Assembly (NCBI GenBank): GCA_964023205.1
Contig: OZ026835.1
Location: 9,754,414-9,818,413 of the forward strand
DNA: 64,000 nucleotides
Direction: 5' to 3'
Source: Lutraria lutraria
Taxonomy: Eukaryota; Mollusca; Bivalvia; Venerida; Mactridae
The notes under the pieces are model-generated. The model was not told the origin of the DNA. It searched no databases and saw only the letters and a list, made by a program, of their open reading frames with translations. Positions 1 to 13,500 of this stretch are shown piece by piece. The translations under genes were made by a program, and so were the position numbers. The number at the start of each line of letters is the position of its first letter. Within the stretch, counting starts at the first letter, position 1.

Positions 1-3000
1 GTGTAATTATAACCCCAAACAAACAATTTTTTATGGATGACCTACGAAAACATTTATTTGTTTGCACTGATAAAATTCCACTATGTTGTTTTAATGGTGT
101 TCAATACACAGATGCATCTTAGTGCAGACTTGTTACTCAGTTCTTGGCAAAGGACAGGATTATGTTGCATTCATGATGGTATAAGGCAAATATAATTACT
201 TGTAATACATAAAACAACAAAGAGTTTACAATCATTTAACACTGTATGGTGAAGTCAACAAGTATACTGGTATATATGTACATTAACATCAAGCATGGAT
301 TTATTACATAAGACTGCATGTACTTAGCCTTAAATACTGTACTTTTTTCACTTCAGTGTTCTGAATTGTGCAAAAATCATTATGTCAACGTTATAAAAAT
401 GGTATGATGCTCAATTATCGTTATTTCTAGTTACATCAGATAATTTAATTCATTTTACTACACATTTTGAGAATTTTATATTATTAGTATATAACCTTAA
501 TTGGAACATTCAATACAAAGTGATTCAAGCATAAAGTTTTTTCACTATGCTGCAAAATGTCAAGATGACATAAGCTATTAAAGAAATTAATAATTTAGGA
601 ATTACATAATTATTATACAATATTTAACCTATATAAACAAGTGTTTTTGGATATTTGGAATCAGTTCTAAACTTGTTCCATCCACGCAAGTATCAGCCAA
701 CTTATTCACATGAAAAAGCTTTTTACAAAACATTCATACAACAATTTAAAGCCTTAGTATAATGTTTCATAACCCCACCATAAAAATATAAGAGAGAGAT
801 ACATGTTTCTGAGTAACATTATATCTCAAGCAGATTTATCTTCATGAACACAGTCTGTCCCTTGTGGCAGAGAAAATTTAAATTACCATAAAAACATACA
901 ACCAATAACCAGTCTACACTTGAACATTAGGAAAAGATAAAAACTAAATTGTAACTATAAGACATTCTGGAAATTTAGCATTATAACTACATGGAATAAT
1001 GCAGATCAAGATAATGTCGAAAACATGCCCATGGTCCAGAGATTTAGTGAGCCAAAGACTTTAACCCAGAGTTTCTGGGTTTGAATTTCAGAGTTGTGGC
1101 AGGTCATACATGTACCCTTCTTTGAAAATGTGTCAACAATGTCAATTTTCCTCCAAATGTGAATATCAAGATTCTTCTGGAACATCACAGTACGTACTGG
1201 TCAGAATACTTATAATCCAAGACAACTGGTATGGTGAACCAGTCACTGTATACATATAACTGAAACAGCGATTTTTTGGCCTGTTCGGGAGAAAGGTACT
1301 CAGGTACCAGACAAATTGGGAAAATTATGCAGCGTTTTGACCCGGATTGGGAATTTTTAAAAAAACATAGACATTTATATTATCTACTGCTCCTCATTCA
1401 GCACTGAATTTAATAAAAAATAACTGTTGCTTTTTTTTACGAAAAAAAAAATTCTGCACCAGATTAGGAATCTTTTTCCTTTGAAATTGGGAAAATGGAT
1501 AATTTTTTCGAATTCACAGGGGGGGCCAAAATTTGGTCATATTAGTATTTAGAACTTACATTTAACTTTTAAGTACTTATTTGTTTGTTTGTGCCAAAAT
1601 TCTTAAAGTTGACTGAGTACTTTCCCACTTTGTGGTTCTTGGTTAATTGAGTTCTTCAGAATATGAATTACAAGAATGAAACAAAATAAAATTGTTCGAT
1701 CATATCGCCATAACAACTTCGCATGACATGAAATTTTCCCTAATGATGCAATTTTTCCCTCTCATACATAGACAAACCTGTCAACAATTATGGCCACAAG
1801 TGGGAGAAGACACAAGTTGGCCTTCATGCACAGTTGACCTGTACTCAGAAGATACAATGTCCATCTTATACATACATGAGAGCTTAAAGTGACCGCATGT
1901 TATCCAAAGTGTGTGAATATTCACAGGTAAATAGACTCAGGCTTTTACCGGTAATATACATTACTTACAATTATCATAAACTTTTTTGTATCATGTAACA
2001 TGAATGTCTACAGTGGAACCATGCTTACCTGGTCCAGTAGATTGTTTGGACCAGAGAAATTCTGGTTGGCTTAAAGAATGAAAGAATTCACTGAATTAAT
2101 AAGGCTTTCATTTAGGCATGACATTACTTAAAAGTTTTAAGATGGACCATTGTATAAATGATGCAGTGCCAATCAATGTTCTCCAGATATAAAGAAGGGA
2201 CCCAATGGCAAGTGTTCTTCTGTAAAGCTATAGTATAAATGTAAACAAACACAGCTGATAAAAATAAACCAGTTTCGACAGAAATCAGCTGATACAAATC
2301 ATTTATTTCCAGTGTACATTGTACCAGTAGCCTAGTAGCCCAGTTTCCGGTTAACTGACAGAGTGGCGATAACAAGGAAAGAAAAGAGAATCCATTACTG
2401 CCAGATAATTAGCAATATTACTTTTGTGTTGCATGGTTGGGTCTACAGACATGAGACGACTATCAATTTTCTGCTAAAAAGCACCCACATAAATATACAC
2501 ATTATTTTATTATCAGCACGTTTTTTTCCCAATTTGAATAGACACAAAACAATGATTACGTCTAACTTCAGTCTTTCACTGAAGTATATGCTATTGAAAA
2601 TACATTGTAAATACATTTGAATTAAGAATAAACAGATTCCCTGTCTATGTCTTAATTAGTGGTGTATTTAACTTCTTCCAATTTGTCAGTTTACAGAACA
2701 AACCAGACATATTGTAGTTTATAATTTCAACTGACATGATTGGAAAATATTCTTTTTCTCAGTCCAGGTGTTGCCCCACAAATAGGGAAACCTAGATAGA
2801 AATACAAAAGATTAGCATTTTTTTTTTGTAAATGAATACTTCAAGTGACTTTTATCCAGGTGTAGAAAGTAATGAACTATGAAATAATATTATAAACATA
2901 TAACAAGCAGCATAAAACCTACCTTTGTTAATTCTGTTTAATCAAAACAGATATAATATGTTTACATTAAGATCTATAAACAGATATACAGAATAATACT

Positions 3001-5430
3001 GCAGGTATATACTAGTCTACATGATGGAACTACACGTACAGATACAGTAACATCAAAGAATCATGGCACTGTACTACATGTGTTCCAACAAATGTGCTGA
3101 GCTGATAAAATTTGGAATGAGAGTTTTCCTTCCGGAAATGGAAAAATCTGCGGTTCATAAGGAATATACACAGGTACCTGTGGTTAGGCATCCTGCGTTC
3201 ATAGGTATTAGGGAGCCAATTAACTTGTATGCTGATGGCCAATTAAGGAATGATTATAGCAAAGTTTAATCTTCAAGATTAAATTTACCGTTCAAGTGTT
3301 TCACAGGTTAAACTGGTCAGCCTTTCCGATAAAAAATGGTGAAATGCAAATAAAAACAAACCTATATTTACACATTTGAACATGTTATGTTCCAAAAGAA
3401 ATCATATTATTTACAAATTGTACTGACAACGCAATTTCTGCTATGTTTTCCATCCATTAATCAGAAATGTTGGCAAGAGATAAATAAAGACTGCTGGACT
3501 GGTTTCATTCTGACAGATCTATTCATAGATATATATCACTGGTATATTTTAAGATAGCAAGTCTAAACTATTAACTCAAAAAATAGCATCAATGATTGGA
3601 TACCATTCACTTAATTGAATTAAATACAATATTTATCATATCTTAGAGAGATAATTGCTCCGCAATACAAGAAAAAGTGAACTTAATTACTGGTATGTGA
3701 AAATGATTGCATTAATACAAGATAAATTATATTAAATATGCATCTTCTCTCAAATATTCAGCAGTCAATCTGTTAAACATGGGAAGAAAAAAGTCTGAGA
3801 TTGGATAACAGTGTTGAAAGACGGGTCACAGACCACTGAAGTGTTTCTTTATATGATTTATCAACAAAAAATCAAGACAAGTTTACATAACTAACTTTAT
3901 CAGTAAAAGGATGAAAATCTGTATAAAAATAAAATTCAAAATAGGACAAGTTTAAGCAAATCTAACACTTCTGCATAAAGTTAATACTCACACAAAACAA
4001 AAACTATAATGAACTCCAAACTCGATGGTAGTTAATTCTAACATTGCTAATTAGTTACGCCTACAATTTCAATACAGACAGCACGACCTAGATTATAAGG
4101 CTAAATAAATTGCTTTCAGCCATCACTATTCTTTGCTGCGCCCAAGGTCTTTGACTTGGAGTCAAAATGTAAATCAACAGTTAATTTATAATTAATAAAC
4201 GGAACAAACTGGAATAACACAATTGTACAGGACAGAGAAGACGCATGGCTTGTAATCAGAGCTTCTTGTTGGGGCAAGTATATGAATGATTCTGACTAGC
4301 AAAATGCATGCAAAATTTCAAATTTCACCCAGCAATTAAATTTAATTTCACCCAGCAATTAAATTTTTAGTAACAATTGAAAAAGAAAAAAACACATAGA
4401 TTGTACTGTTGTATGATTTGAGGGATATATAAACAATTATTGTTTATCACTAAATGTTAATGACATTTGTGTAAAGGTAGCACCTGTGTACAAGACACGC
4501 ACACAAAAAAAAACCAGAAGAAATATGGCAAAAAATATCTTTGTAATTATCTTATATAAAGCTTGCATGATAAATTTTCAATTTTTTAATAGAGAATTTC
4601 TCAGAAAGTTATAAAAGACTTTACTCCCTAATACGATGACAGACCAGTACATTCAATGTACCTTTTTAGAGAACTATTCGATCGAAATATCTCTGGTAAA
4701 CAAATTCTATAAGACCCTGTTTTGGCTGTTCTGAGACATGGAAAATTGAAATAGAGTTCCATACCTAAGTTACGTAAGTACATGTACATGTATAAGACGC
4801 AATCAATTTTGGGTGTAAAAACACGAGTGATTTACAGTAATAGAAATCAATCAATGAAGTCATTGAAGAAGATTCTCCATCTTTTCTGACAAAGGATAGA
4901 GGTATTTATTATATATTAGGTATTGTGGTCAACTGTGATGACAAATCTTTATACAGAGATATACAATACATGTTCTTTGTTTCTAATCAGGTGACTGTGC
5001 AGCTGCCTTTATATCATTTTGTTGTAAACTTTGATTAAGCCATAAGGAGCTGTAGGAAAACAATAATTATCAAACAAAGCCTTCTTTGTTGCTGTATTTT
5101 CTTTCACAAACACAGATAATTAATTAAACAATGTCTAAGTTTAACAATACCATTAACACAAAGACTCTGATAAGATTCTCATAGCATCAATAATATAATC
5201 TAAACAACCTAAAAACGATATACATGCATTTTCACACAGTTCTTCATTGTTGAGAAAGATCAGACAGGATAACTTCAAGAATTAAACTCTTTTGTATGTA
5301 TAGAAATAGAAAAAAATAATTATATTTGTTATATATTTAGCTCTATATCAAGTTATAAAATTTACAAGAATACAATGAATCGAATGATAACAGATAAGCA
5401 ATTAATAATGAGTTCAGAATGGACAAACAC
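1..5430. other. AT-rich stretch without a supported gene
   Basis: No open frame here looks like a conserved protein and none has convincing splice sites on both sides. The stretch could be intron or 3' UTR of the minus-strand gene whose first exon is at 8210-8535, but nothing seen proves it. A 22-bp segment containing TTTCACCCAGCAATTAAATT is duplicated back to back near 4322-4364. A repeat-like patch with homopolymer runs lies at about 1261-1550. Confidence 0.5.
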
Positions 5431-5433
5431 TTA

Positions 5434-7062
5434 GGCCATTATAAATTAATTGCTTGATTATCATCCCCGCCCACCCCCTCTTTTTAGTGCCGCCCTGACA
5501 AATTTTATTTAAAAAAAAATAATAGAAAACAAATCGCGAGAAAACCTATCCGTCAATTGGTGCCGCATATTATTAGTAAAATGTGCCGTGTAAGCGTATG
5601 CTTTATATTGTCGCATAGTAAACTTGTCGTGTTCTCCACTTTGAAGAGTCTACAGTACGGTTCGGGTGATTTGTCCGATTTTCGCGAATCGCCGCGGAAT
5701 TAAAATCGCGCTAAGCCACAGGTAGATTGCTTCAACGCGGCGATTTGAATTTTGGCCGTCGTGTTCAGAGCGCCGACGATCGACGGTGACCGTCACCACT
5801 GAAGGGCAATAATTCGCGGTGGATTGCGGCGACGATCGCTCAACGGGGTGATACGCGATGTCGTCTCTTAAGTTTACTCAAAACTTACGAATTTCTTGTA
5901 AATAACACTGTTATTCACACATTATTTAATTGCGCTTTGTAAACAAATTGTTACCTGATATGTGTGAAAAATTAGCGTTGACATAAATTGTAATCAACGA
6001 GTGTTGAGAACTTAATAGTAGTTGATGAGCTATAATTAATCTGTCAGCTTTCGTATATTATTGCGCGAAATAATATTACATGTAAACAGTGGACTGGTTT
6101 TATTGATTAGAGCACCGAGCTTCATTCGTACAATGAGAGACTGCGACTCGGTCTAAACTCGCCCTGGTACTCGATATAATTAAACACCATAATAGACATA
6201 TGAATCTCGCCCTGTACGTAACGCTGCATATGTAAAACATAGCTACACAGTTTACATATATTCGCTTAGCAATTTGCCGGTATTTCTACATATTTTCTTC
6301 AAGAATGGGATTTCCTACTTGACAAAATTTAATCAGATGTCTGGATTATAGTCGGTCTTGGCCGACGGATTTAGTAAGTGTTAAATCCTGAATTATCTTA
6401 CCATGTGACTGTTTTCGGAAAATGAACGGTCAACAGAAAGCAAAAGTAGAAGAAAGATTCACAATAAATATCATTTTATTTACTTGAGAGTCGGTTTTAG
6501 ACGTTCGCGAATCACCGCGATCCATCGCTATCAAAGATTACCGACTGATAAATAAGTCATAAAACGCGGTGATTAGCGACATTGCGGTGATTCGCGTTTT
6601 TTTCAAGATCGATGCCGCGTTGAAAATCGCCGCTACGGGTGATTAATTGACGATTACGAACGCGGGGGAAACACGAAAATCGGACAAATCACCCGAACCG
6701 TACTGTACCTGCCAAACAGTTGATTTTTGTGCAGCCGAAATCTTGAAAATGAAAACATGGGTTTTCTGATTGTTGCCGTTTATGACGGCCAATTAATGGT
6801 GGAAAAAGACTGTTTCGCATGTAATTATAGTGACGTACATTGTATGATCATTGTTTGACTTAAATGTGTAATGATTTTGTGACCGGCAAACTTTACCACG
6901 GCACCGATTGACCGAATTAAACGAAAGGACAGTTATCAGTGTTTTGTTCTGTATTTCCCATATATACTCTCAATAAGCTTTTTGGAAAAATAAAATTCTT
7001 CCCCCCCGCCCCCTTTTTGGGGAAAATTTGGATGATAATCAAGCAATTAATTTATAATGGTC
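5434..7062. mobile_element. Non-autonomous DNA transposon with 33-bp terminal inverted repeats
   Basis: The left end (5434-5466, starting GGCCATTATAAATTAATTGC) and the right end (7030-7062) are inverted repeats matching at 32 of 33 positions. Both are flanked by TTA (5431-5433 and 7063-7065), consistent with a 3-bp target duplication as in PIF/Harbinger-type elements; that superfamily call is inference. No transposase frame is visible inside, so it would be mobilised in trans. A second inverted-repeat element (5653-6705) sits within it. If that one inserted later, the original element was about 0.57 kb. Confidence 0.82.
5653..6705. mobile_element. Nested DNA transposon with 32-bp perfect terminal inverted repeats
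   Basis: The left terminus 5653-5684 (CAGTACGGTTCGGGTGATTT...) is the exact reverse complement of 6674-6705. TA lies directly outside both ends (5651-5652 and 6706-6707), which fits a TA target duplication of the Tc1/mariner/pogo type. The interior has no long open frame. It is much richer in CpG than its surroundings, with repeated subterminal motifs such as CGGTGATTCGCG, GCGAATCGCCGCGG and GAAAATCGCCGC in both orientations, as expected of multiple transposase-binding sites (inference). Confidence 0.85.
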
Positions 7063-7065
7063 TTA

Positions 7066-8200
7066 GGCAGATAATTTAATCTAATTTGCAGAAGTTACAT
7101 CAAATTGTACCTATAATTACCATGACAGATAGTCCAGCAAATTAGACTGTTTGTGATGGCAAGACACTTTGGATTTGGCCCTGTCCATCACAGTTCAACA
7201 AAGATCTACATGTTTGTGTGCGGAAATTCCCCAATTAAAACATGTGCACGATAACTACAATATATCTGTGACCAAAGCGAACCGTTCAAACTACAGTAGG
7301 TAGAAAACATGTTTCTATATAGCTGGCACTTCAATGAAAGGTACCCATCATAATTTAAATATCAATTTAGAATTGAACTTTCTGATGGTAGAACTTTGTA
7401 TAGAGAGTTGTCACCAGTTATAATATTACACGCAATGTAAACTTTAAAGTTTAATATTTAAAATTTGACATTTAACACAGAATTATAAAGCACCTTCACG
7501 CAGGTTATTGTTATTTCTAACGATTTAAGTAAGTTACGATTTAAGTAAGTTACGCCAGTTTTAATGAAGAATTTTGATGTAATCAAAATTGGCAATTCCG
7601 CACGTAAATGCAGTTCTATGTAAGATGGCTCTTTTGAATTTGTCCATGAAATCAGCAAACCGGAAAGCTGAATAAGTAAGGCTACATGCAAGAATGAGAC
7701 AGTAAGCACAAGAACTTGTAAAAGGGAAACTATACACATATCTTAATCTTATGAGTTGTCAGTATATATATAAAATCCTGATATTAATAAAAAAAATTGG
7801 CACTTGGCTTCCATCAAATCCATTGCCATTGGATAGACTATTTCCATACAGACTGCTTTCATTGATTACAGTGTAATGCCCAACTTTATATACATACATA
7901 CACTGATATAGTGATCACTTAGTTAAAAAATAAAAAAAAGAATTATGATAGGCCCTGGTAGACAAAGGTGATGTCAGTTACCCATTATACTTTATAGGCC
8001 ACATATTTTATTAAGTAATGTTCTTACAGAACATGACAAAGCATTAGAAAAAGAAAAGAAACAATCTATCACCATACAAAAGCAATTATTGTCTAAATAA
8101 AACGTTTGAGATGCCCCCTAAAACAAGACAATAGATTCCGTGCAAACAAGAAACATGTGGTGTATTAAGTGAAAATCAAAAAGAAGCAAAGAAGAAATGT
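7066..8200. other. Non-coding stretch, probably intron of the minus-strand gene
   Basis: No coding exon is supported here. A 17-bp unit (ACGATTTAAGTAAGTT) is tandemly duplicated near 7520-7553. If the exon at 8210-8535 is real, this is the start of its first intron. Confidence 0.4.
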
Positions 8201-8209
8201 CATTCTTAC

Positions 8210-8535
8210 CACAGTTTTGAATCCCCTGAATCATGTCTGGACGACTTTCGTCTGCGTTTCACAGTTTCGGGACCAGAGGAATGCCTTTCACGCCGAGATC
8301 TTAATGAGGGCACTGACGGACGGGGGAAGCAATTGTTATTGTTTGTTTTTGAGCTTCCGTTAAAACGCAGTAATTTATCAAATAATTGAGATCTGCAATT
8401 ATTTCTAGTTTCCATCTTTTCCTCACAATAACATCCATTTTTGAAGCCATTTCTTTTGCACGATAAAGTTAATTTTGTAGCAGTTTTCTCTCCCATATCT
8501 TTCCTCTCCATCGGATTGCACCCGACCGCCGCCAT
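8210..8535 (-). CDS. First coding exon of an unidentified basic protein (partial gene)
   Basis: On the minus strand an ATG (8533-8535) with A at -3 and G at +4, a strong Kozak context, opens 108 codons plus two bases. The frame runs to a consensus splice donor, TG|GTAAGAATG, with its GT at 8209-8208, so the exon ends in phase 2. The product begins MAAVGCNPMERKD. It has a cysteine-containing middle (CKRNGFKNGCYCEEK), an asparagine run (KTNNNN) and a C-terminal part rich in Arg, Lys and Ser (LRSRRERHSS, VKRRRKSSRHDS), suggesting a disordered, nucleic-acid-binding or nuclear N-terminus. I do not recognise the family. Later exons would lie toward position 1 and I could not identify any. Two CRE-like motifs lie within 60 bases upstream. 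The opposite-strand frame over this region is a shadow. Confidence 0.6.
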
Positions 8536-8552
8536 GATACCACCATCCCGGA

Positions 8553-8592
8553 TACGTCATCAAATCCTGTGTGGATATTCCTTATACGTCAT
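8553..8592 (-). promoter_or_regulatory. Pair of CRE/ATF-like motifs upstream of the 8535 start
   Basis: TACGTCAT (read ATGACGTA on the minus strand) occurs at 8553-8560 and again at 8585-8592, 18 and 50 bases upstream of the minus-strand ATG. This patch is richer in CpG than its surroundings. An imperfect palindrome TGTTCGCCGGAACA follows near 8623-8636. Proximal-promoter function is inferred. The plus-strand gene seems to have a non-coding first exon upstream of 10481, so this could also be a shared bidirectional promoter. That remains speculative. Confidence 0.4.
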
Positions 8593-8939
8593 TTTGGGAA
8601 TTCCCAAAGCTGATTTGTACCATGTTCGCCGGAACACTTGTTATTGTTTGGTAATTTCATGCATTTACGGTTGTGTATTTTACTATTAATTCATTGATAT
8701 GGTATTTATTGTTTTACTGATGGAAGCGTTTGTTTGTTAATCATAAAAGTGACCTGAATTATTCCTGTGCACAAAAATATCTAAAAATATTTGTACCCCA
8801 CCCACTGTCATGGCTGTTAATTGTTTATATATTTTTCTGTTTAACCATTTCTTTGGTGTTCTAACATTGAAGCACCCCATTGACACGAAACTTAAGGAAT
8901 GGATCATGATCATTTGTTCTGTAATAGGAGGAGGAAAAT

Positions 8940-9040
8940 AATGAACCCGATGTGGGCTCGAACCTGCGAGTCGCGACCTCCTGCTTGAAAGTCAGTACTA
9001 TACAGTAATACTCTTCTGACTGCAGGACTAATGGGGCTAG
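8940..9040. repeat. tRNA-like SINE remnant
   Basis: Contains GTGGGCTCGAACCTGCGAG, which resembles a tRNA T-arm read on the opposite strand (B box), followed by an anticodon-arm-like CTGCTTGAAAGTCAG. The tRNA fold is degraded, so this is a repeat fossil and not a tRNA gene. Confidence 0.45.
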
Positions 9041-9287
9041 TGAATATCACAGCCAATTATGAATACGATAAGTAGTCGATAAATACCACACCGCTACAGT
9101 ACAGTTCCTTGCAATTTGGTAAACAGTCAATTTGGTCCATAAATATTATTAATCATCTGGCCCCATTTAGCAATATTTGTTACTCTTCAGTCTTCAACTG
9201 GGCTGGTAAATCTAATTGAAATGTTGTTTTTACCATCAGTATTTTTTCAACATCTGTATTTAGATAGAATTAATGAGTATGTTTTGG

Positions 9288-9794
9288 CAAGGACTTATAT
9301 ACATACATGGACTCGCAACTGCTAAAAATAGCTCAAACGATATCATTCGGCGATCGCACAATGCATTGCTATATATACTCGGCAATGTCCGACAGCTGTA
9401 ATTGGGTGTTGACGAATTTGATTATACTAAAGAACTCTGGCAATTGGGCACAGGAGATTGGTAAAGGATGCAACAAATTCCTTAAAGATATTGAGATACA
9501 TTTATAATTCACAAAGTCTAAGTATAAGCATTGAAAAAGGCATCAGTCGAACATTTTAAATTCCAAGACGGCGGACATCTATTATAATCCTTTCGTCTCC
9601 GAGATTAAACATTCGGAATACCACGGATATTTTCGCTGTTATTATCATTCGGATTATTACGGATATTTTCGTAATTTCGCTTTTGTAAACAATAGCTTGT
9701 ATTCCCGTTAATTCACGTCTTATTATCGCGGGATTTGATTACTTTAAACTGTTGATACGGAAGTTGCGAATCCATGTATGTATATAAGTCCTTG
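9288..9794. mobile_element. 507-bp MITE with 33-bp inverted repeats and 7-bp target duplication
   Basis: The left end 9288-9320 (CAAGGACTTATATACATACA...) and right end 9762-9794 are inverted repeats differing at one base. Both sides are flanked by GTTTTGG (9281-9287 and 9795-9801), an exact 7-bp direct repeat that looks like a target-site duplication. The interior has no transposase and contains locally repeated units such as CATTCGGATTATTACGGATATTTTCG. The superfamily is unclear; hAT-like elements usually give 8 bp. Confidence 0.82.
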
Positions 9795-10470
9795 GTTTTG
9801 GAGTTTGCCTGGTCAATAATGCATTATCTTTAGGAAGTATTAATTGCAATAATTGACACTTGAGTTGTTGTGTACAGTACCGTAGAGTGCAATATTATGT
9901 CTGAATTAATTGTGCTGCTGTCTTTATTGAATACTGCTTCAGAATCAAATGACTCAGGCCAACAAAAGGGGCATATTTTTGACACACGGCCCTACAACCA
10001 ATCTATAAAGGCAGCATGGCAATTTGTCTTTGAGGCATGGTGCAGCGCTATCTTAAAGAGGCCTAGAGGAAACACTAGTTGTAGTAGTCATGATAGGTTG
10101 TAATAATGGTTCATACGGCTTTAAGAAACAAGTTGGCTATATATAGTTAATCTTGATAATAATTTAAAAAACTATTACTAGTCTAATGTATAAAGAAATG
10201 TACCTTCTATATTGTAAGTACTTTTCACGTAAGAAAAATGTTAGAGGTGTCTATTATCACTTATTTTAAATGTCCCTTATGTAATCTTAGTGAAATTGAA
10301 CATCAAACATTGCTTTTTGAGCCAGTCAATGATTTTGATATTGGTATCATGTAAACTAAATTTTAAGTCAGCAGGTAAGTTGAACTAATATGAATACAAA
10401 TGAAAAGAATTATGCTTCATACTACAAGACATGTCAAAGGTTGTCATTATTTTTATATGACTGTTATGTT

Positions 10471-10506
10471 CATTCTCCAGCATGGGTTGAATAAAAAATA
10501 ATCAAG
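10471..10506 (+). other. Probable 3' splice site and 5' UTR of the membrane-protein gene
   Basis: A pyrimidine-rich acceptor (TTCATTCTCCAG, AG at 10479-10480) lies 26 bases before the ATG at 10507. An in-frame TAA at 10492-10494 shows the coding frame cannot extend upstream. Together these suggest one or more non-coding 5' exons further upstream, not located here. Confidence 0.5.
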
Positions 10507-13500
10507 ATGGCTGAAGGTGAGACTGATCTTGTTCAGAGAGTGGGGCATAAATTTGAAGATTATGGTATCGAAGATCTCGATGACATCAGTTACAGCAGTA
10601 GTGCCAGTGATTCAGAGAGTGACTATGGAGCAGACAGAGAAGATAATGATGACTACCCTGATGAACGTGTTGTTGCTAAGGACCCTGGTCCTTTTAGATA
10701 CAACAAAAAGATGATAATAGTATCCTTACCATGTGCCCTCATGGTAATGACACTGGTAGGAGAAATGTGAGTTGTTTTCCCATCTGTCCAACAAGAATTT
10801 GGGCCAAACTGTTTTAAGACTTTGAGTGAGTCTTGCAAACAAAGCATACACAGCAATTTCATCATCCTAAGTATCTGAATATGAGAAATATACTGATATA
10901 TCTGCAGTGTGTTTCAAATGTTTGTTATATGCCCATGTACTGTTTGTGTAAATGTTGTAAATCAACTACATTTATTAAATAGTTGGCCAACTAATGATAC
11001 AATGTAGTTCACAGCTTTAGTACCTTACCCCTCCACCATCAGTCTATATCAATGGCCAACATTCCCATATGATGTAACCCTGGGTGTAATATTTTCTGCC
11101 ATACTTTAATAGCGCCACTCTAATACATAATGAATTCATTTAAGTTTAAATGATTGCTAATTTTTTGTTTCACTTAAGGAAATAAGTGCAATATAAATAA
11201 TGTTTTCTGTATTTTTTTGTAGATTTTTGATGGCTGCTAGTTTTGGTGCAGGAATTATTTTGATCTTAGATCCCAAAGGGGAAAAGAAAAGGTAGGAGTT
11301 TAATTACAACATGTTATTTTAAGACACAGTTCAACTTAGATAGCATATTAATAAAAAATCATTACTTTGATACATATTTCAGTCGTTCACTTCTAACAGC
11401 TTACAAACTTACTGTGATTTTATAAAAATTATCGCTGTTGATTTACTAAGTGATCCATATCCCGTTGTACAATTCAGATTTATTTTGAGTTTACTGCATG
11501 ATAAAATTGACCCTCAAAATAATTGAAAGTGACCTCTATGGTCTGAATGTCATAAGAATATGTGTCGGAATACCACATACAGTCAAACCTGTGAACAAAG
11601 GTCACACTAGGGAAATACATAATGTGACCTTTATTGACAGGTGGTCTTTATTTGGAGGTCATTTTGTTCTGAATAATCAATAAAAGTGTTTAAAAGAATT
11701 GCATTCACAGGGTGGCCTTTATTCACAGGTTGGCCTTTATTCAGAGGTGGCCGCTACACAGGTTTGACTGTAAGTGTGAACTTAATTTAATTAAAATGTG
11801 TTATTGTTTATTTTCAGATGCCTGATATTGTTTACGCTATTGTTTGTGTTCTGCCATACGTATACAATCTATTCAATTATCCCATTATTATGGTAAGTAT
11901 AAAACACACTTCTTGATTTTATACTTGTTTGTAGAGCTAGCTGAAAGTTTTGTTAAGTAACCATGGAACATTTCTCCCAATTTGTCTGTCTGGTAAAACA
12001 TCATTTGGTCTGGTATTATATTGAGAACTTGAACTTGAAACCAAAATTAGACTGAAAATAAAAATAAGTTTGTTTGGAGTGCTCCGACCCAGAATTTTAG
12101 CACTGGGTAGATAGGTAGGGATTTTTTTTTACTATATAACAATATTTTTAAAAAATGCCCCCCCCCCCAAAAAATGTTGGTTTTATTTACTTGCTAGGAT
12201 TTTCGTGAGTTGGTAGAAGCACTCCAAACAAACTTATTTTTAAGTAAGTCTGGTAAAAGTGATCTGGTCTAGGAAAAATTTTCTAGTTTGGTTAAAATAC
12301 ATTATGGTGTGAAAAAAATATCCAGTCTGGGAAAAATAATTTAGTCTTATAAAAATTGATTGGTCTGGAAATTGTAGAACGAATCATGTTTTGCCTCGCA
12401 AAAGGATGACTCCATTTGAGTAATGGGAAAACCTATATGACTTAATGTTGTGATATAAAGATAGAGGGAATGTTTGATTTGTAGCTGTAATCGACATAGT
12501 CTTCTGTTTGATTTGAACTGCTCCTGCTTTGCCATTTTCACTTCATCTGATGAATGATCTCTGTCATACAAACAGTGCTTTGTCACAGAATATATTCAGC
12601 TGAAATGTTGAATAAGACCTTGTCTACTCTCCAAGTTGAAGAGTTCCCATACAATCTTCACCAGACAACTTTGAAGAGCGTATTTTATGACAATTTCGCT
12701 TTAATGTTTTTATGTATCTTGTTTGCATCAAAATGAAATTGATAGACAATGTTTATTTCATGCAGGGCTACAATAAATTAAATGTTTGATTATCAGTTAA
12801 ATTGTTTGTTTCAGCTGATGTTGCACCAGCTTTCAATGTTATGCCAGTTACTATATACATGTATACATCGGCCAGTTCACCTTATCAGTTGTCCTGGACT
12901 GTGTTCAAACCAGTACAGACTCATTTTAGGATAGTTGTCTGCATAATGCATATCTAAATTTTTGCTTTCGTTGACATTGAATGAGAAAGAAATGAGTGCA
13001 CTGTGTACATAATAATTAATGGCTGTATTGTTTCAGGCTGTCAGTATTCAACCTGTTTCTGATTGGTGTAATCAATGTGTACGTAATTCTCACAGGCGGT
13101 CTGATAGCACTGCAGTTTACGTTCTTCAGAAAATTTGAACAGAAATTGGCTGCGGTAAAGTAGTCTCTTATTTGACTTTATAGTATTTTTTGTACAGTTT
13201 TGCGGACTTTTGGTTCACGGTAACAGCTAGTGACTAGAAAAACCCTGATAAAGGTGTAAATTTGAAAAAAATCTGAAATCATCCAAATTATGCCTTTCCT
13301 TAATTGCAATATCGCAAGGAATGATTTTCAAGATACTTAACTTAAATTAACTTTCAGTTCGTTCTTGTTTAAGGTTATGATGTATAAGTCTGTCAAGGTC
13401 AAGTAAGCAAAGCTGTTAAGATAAAAAAGATTTTCATAAGAAACAAGCACTCATCAATTGTAATCTTAAGTTAGTGTTGTTACTTGTGAAATAACTTTAC

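Noticed and set aside
2762..2800. Possible terminal exon on the minus strand (frame reading FPYLWGNTWTEKK)
   Set aside because: A fair acceptor precedes it, but the frame is very short and could not be linked to the exon at 8210-8535.
3030..3269. Overlapping frames on both strands around 3.1 kb
   Set aside because: Both are short, neither resembles a known protein, and no acceptor or donor pair frames them.
7458..7739. 93-codon minus-strand hydrophobic frame
   Set aside because: AT-rich, no conserved motif, no splice sites at its borders; likely chance.
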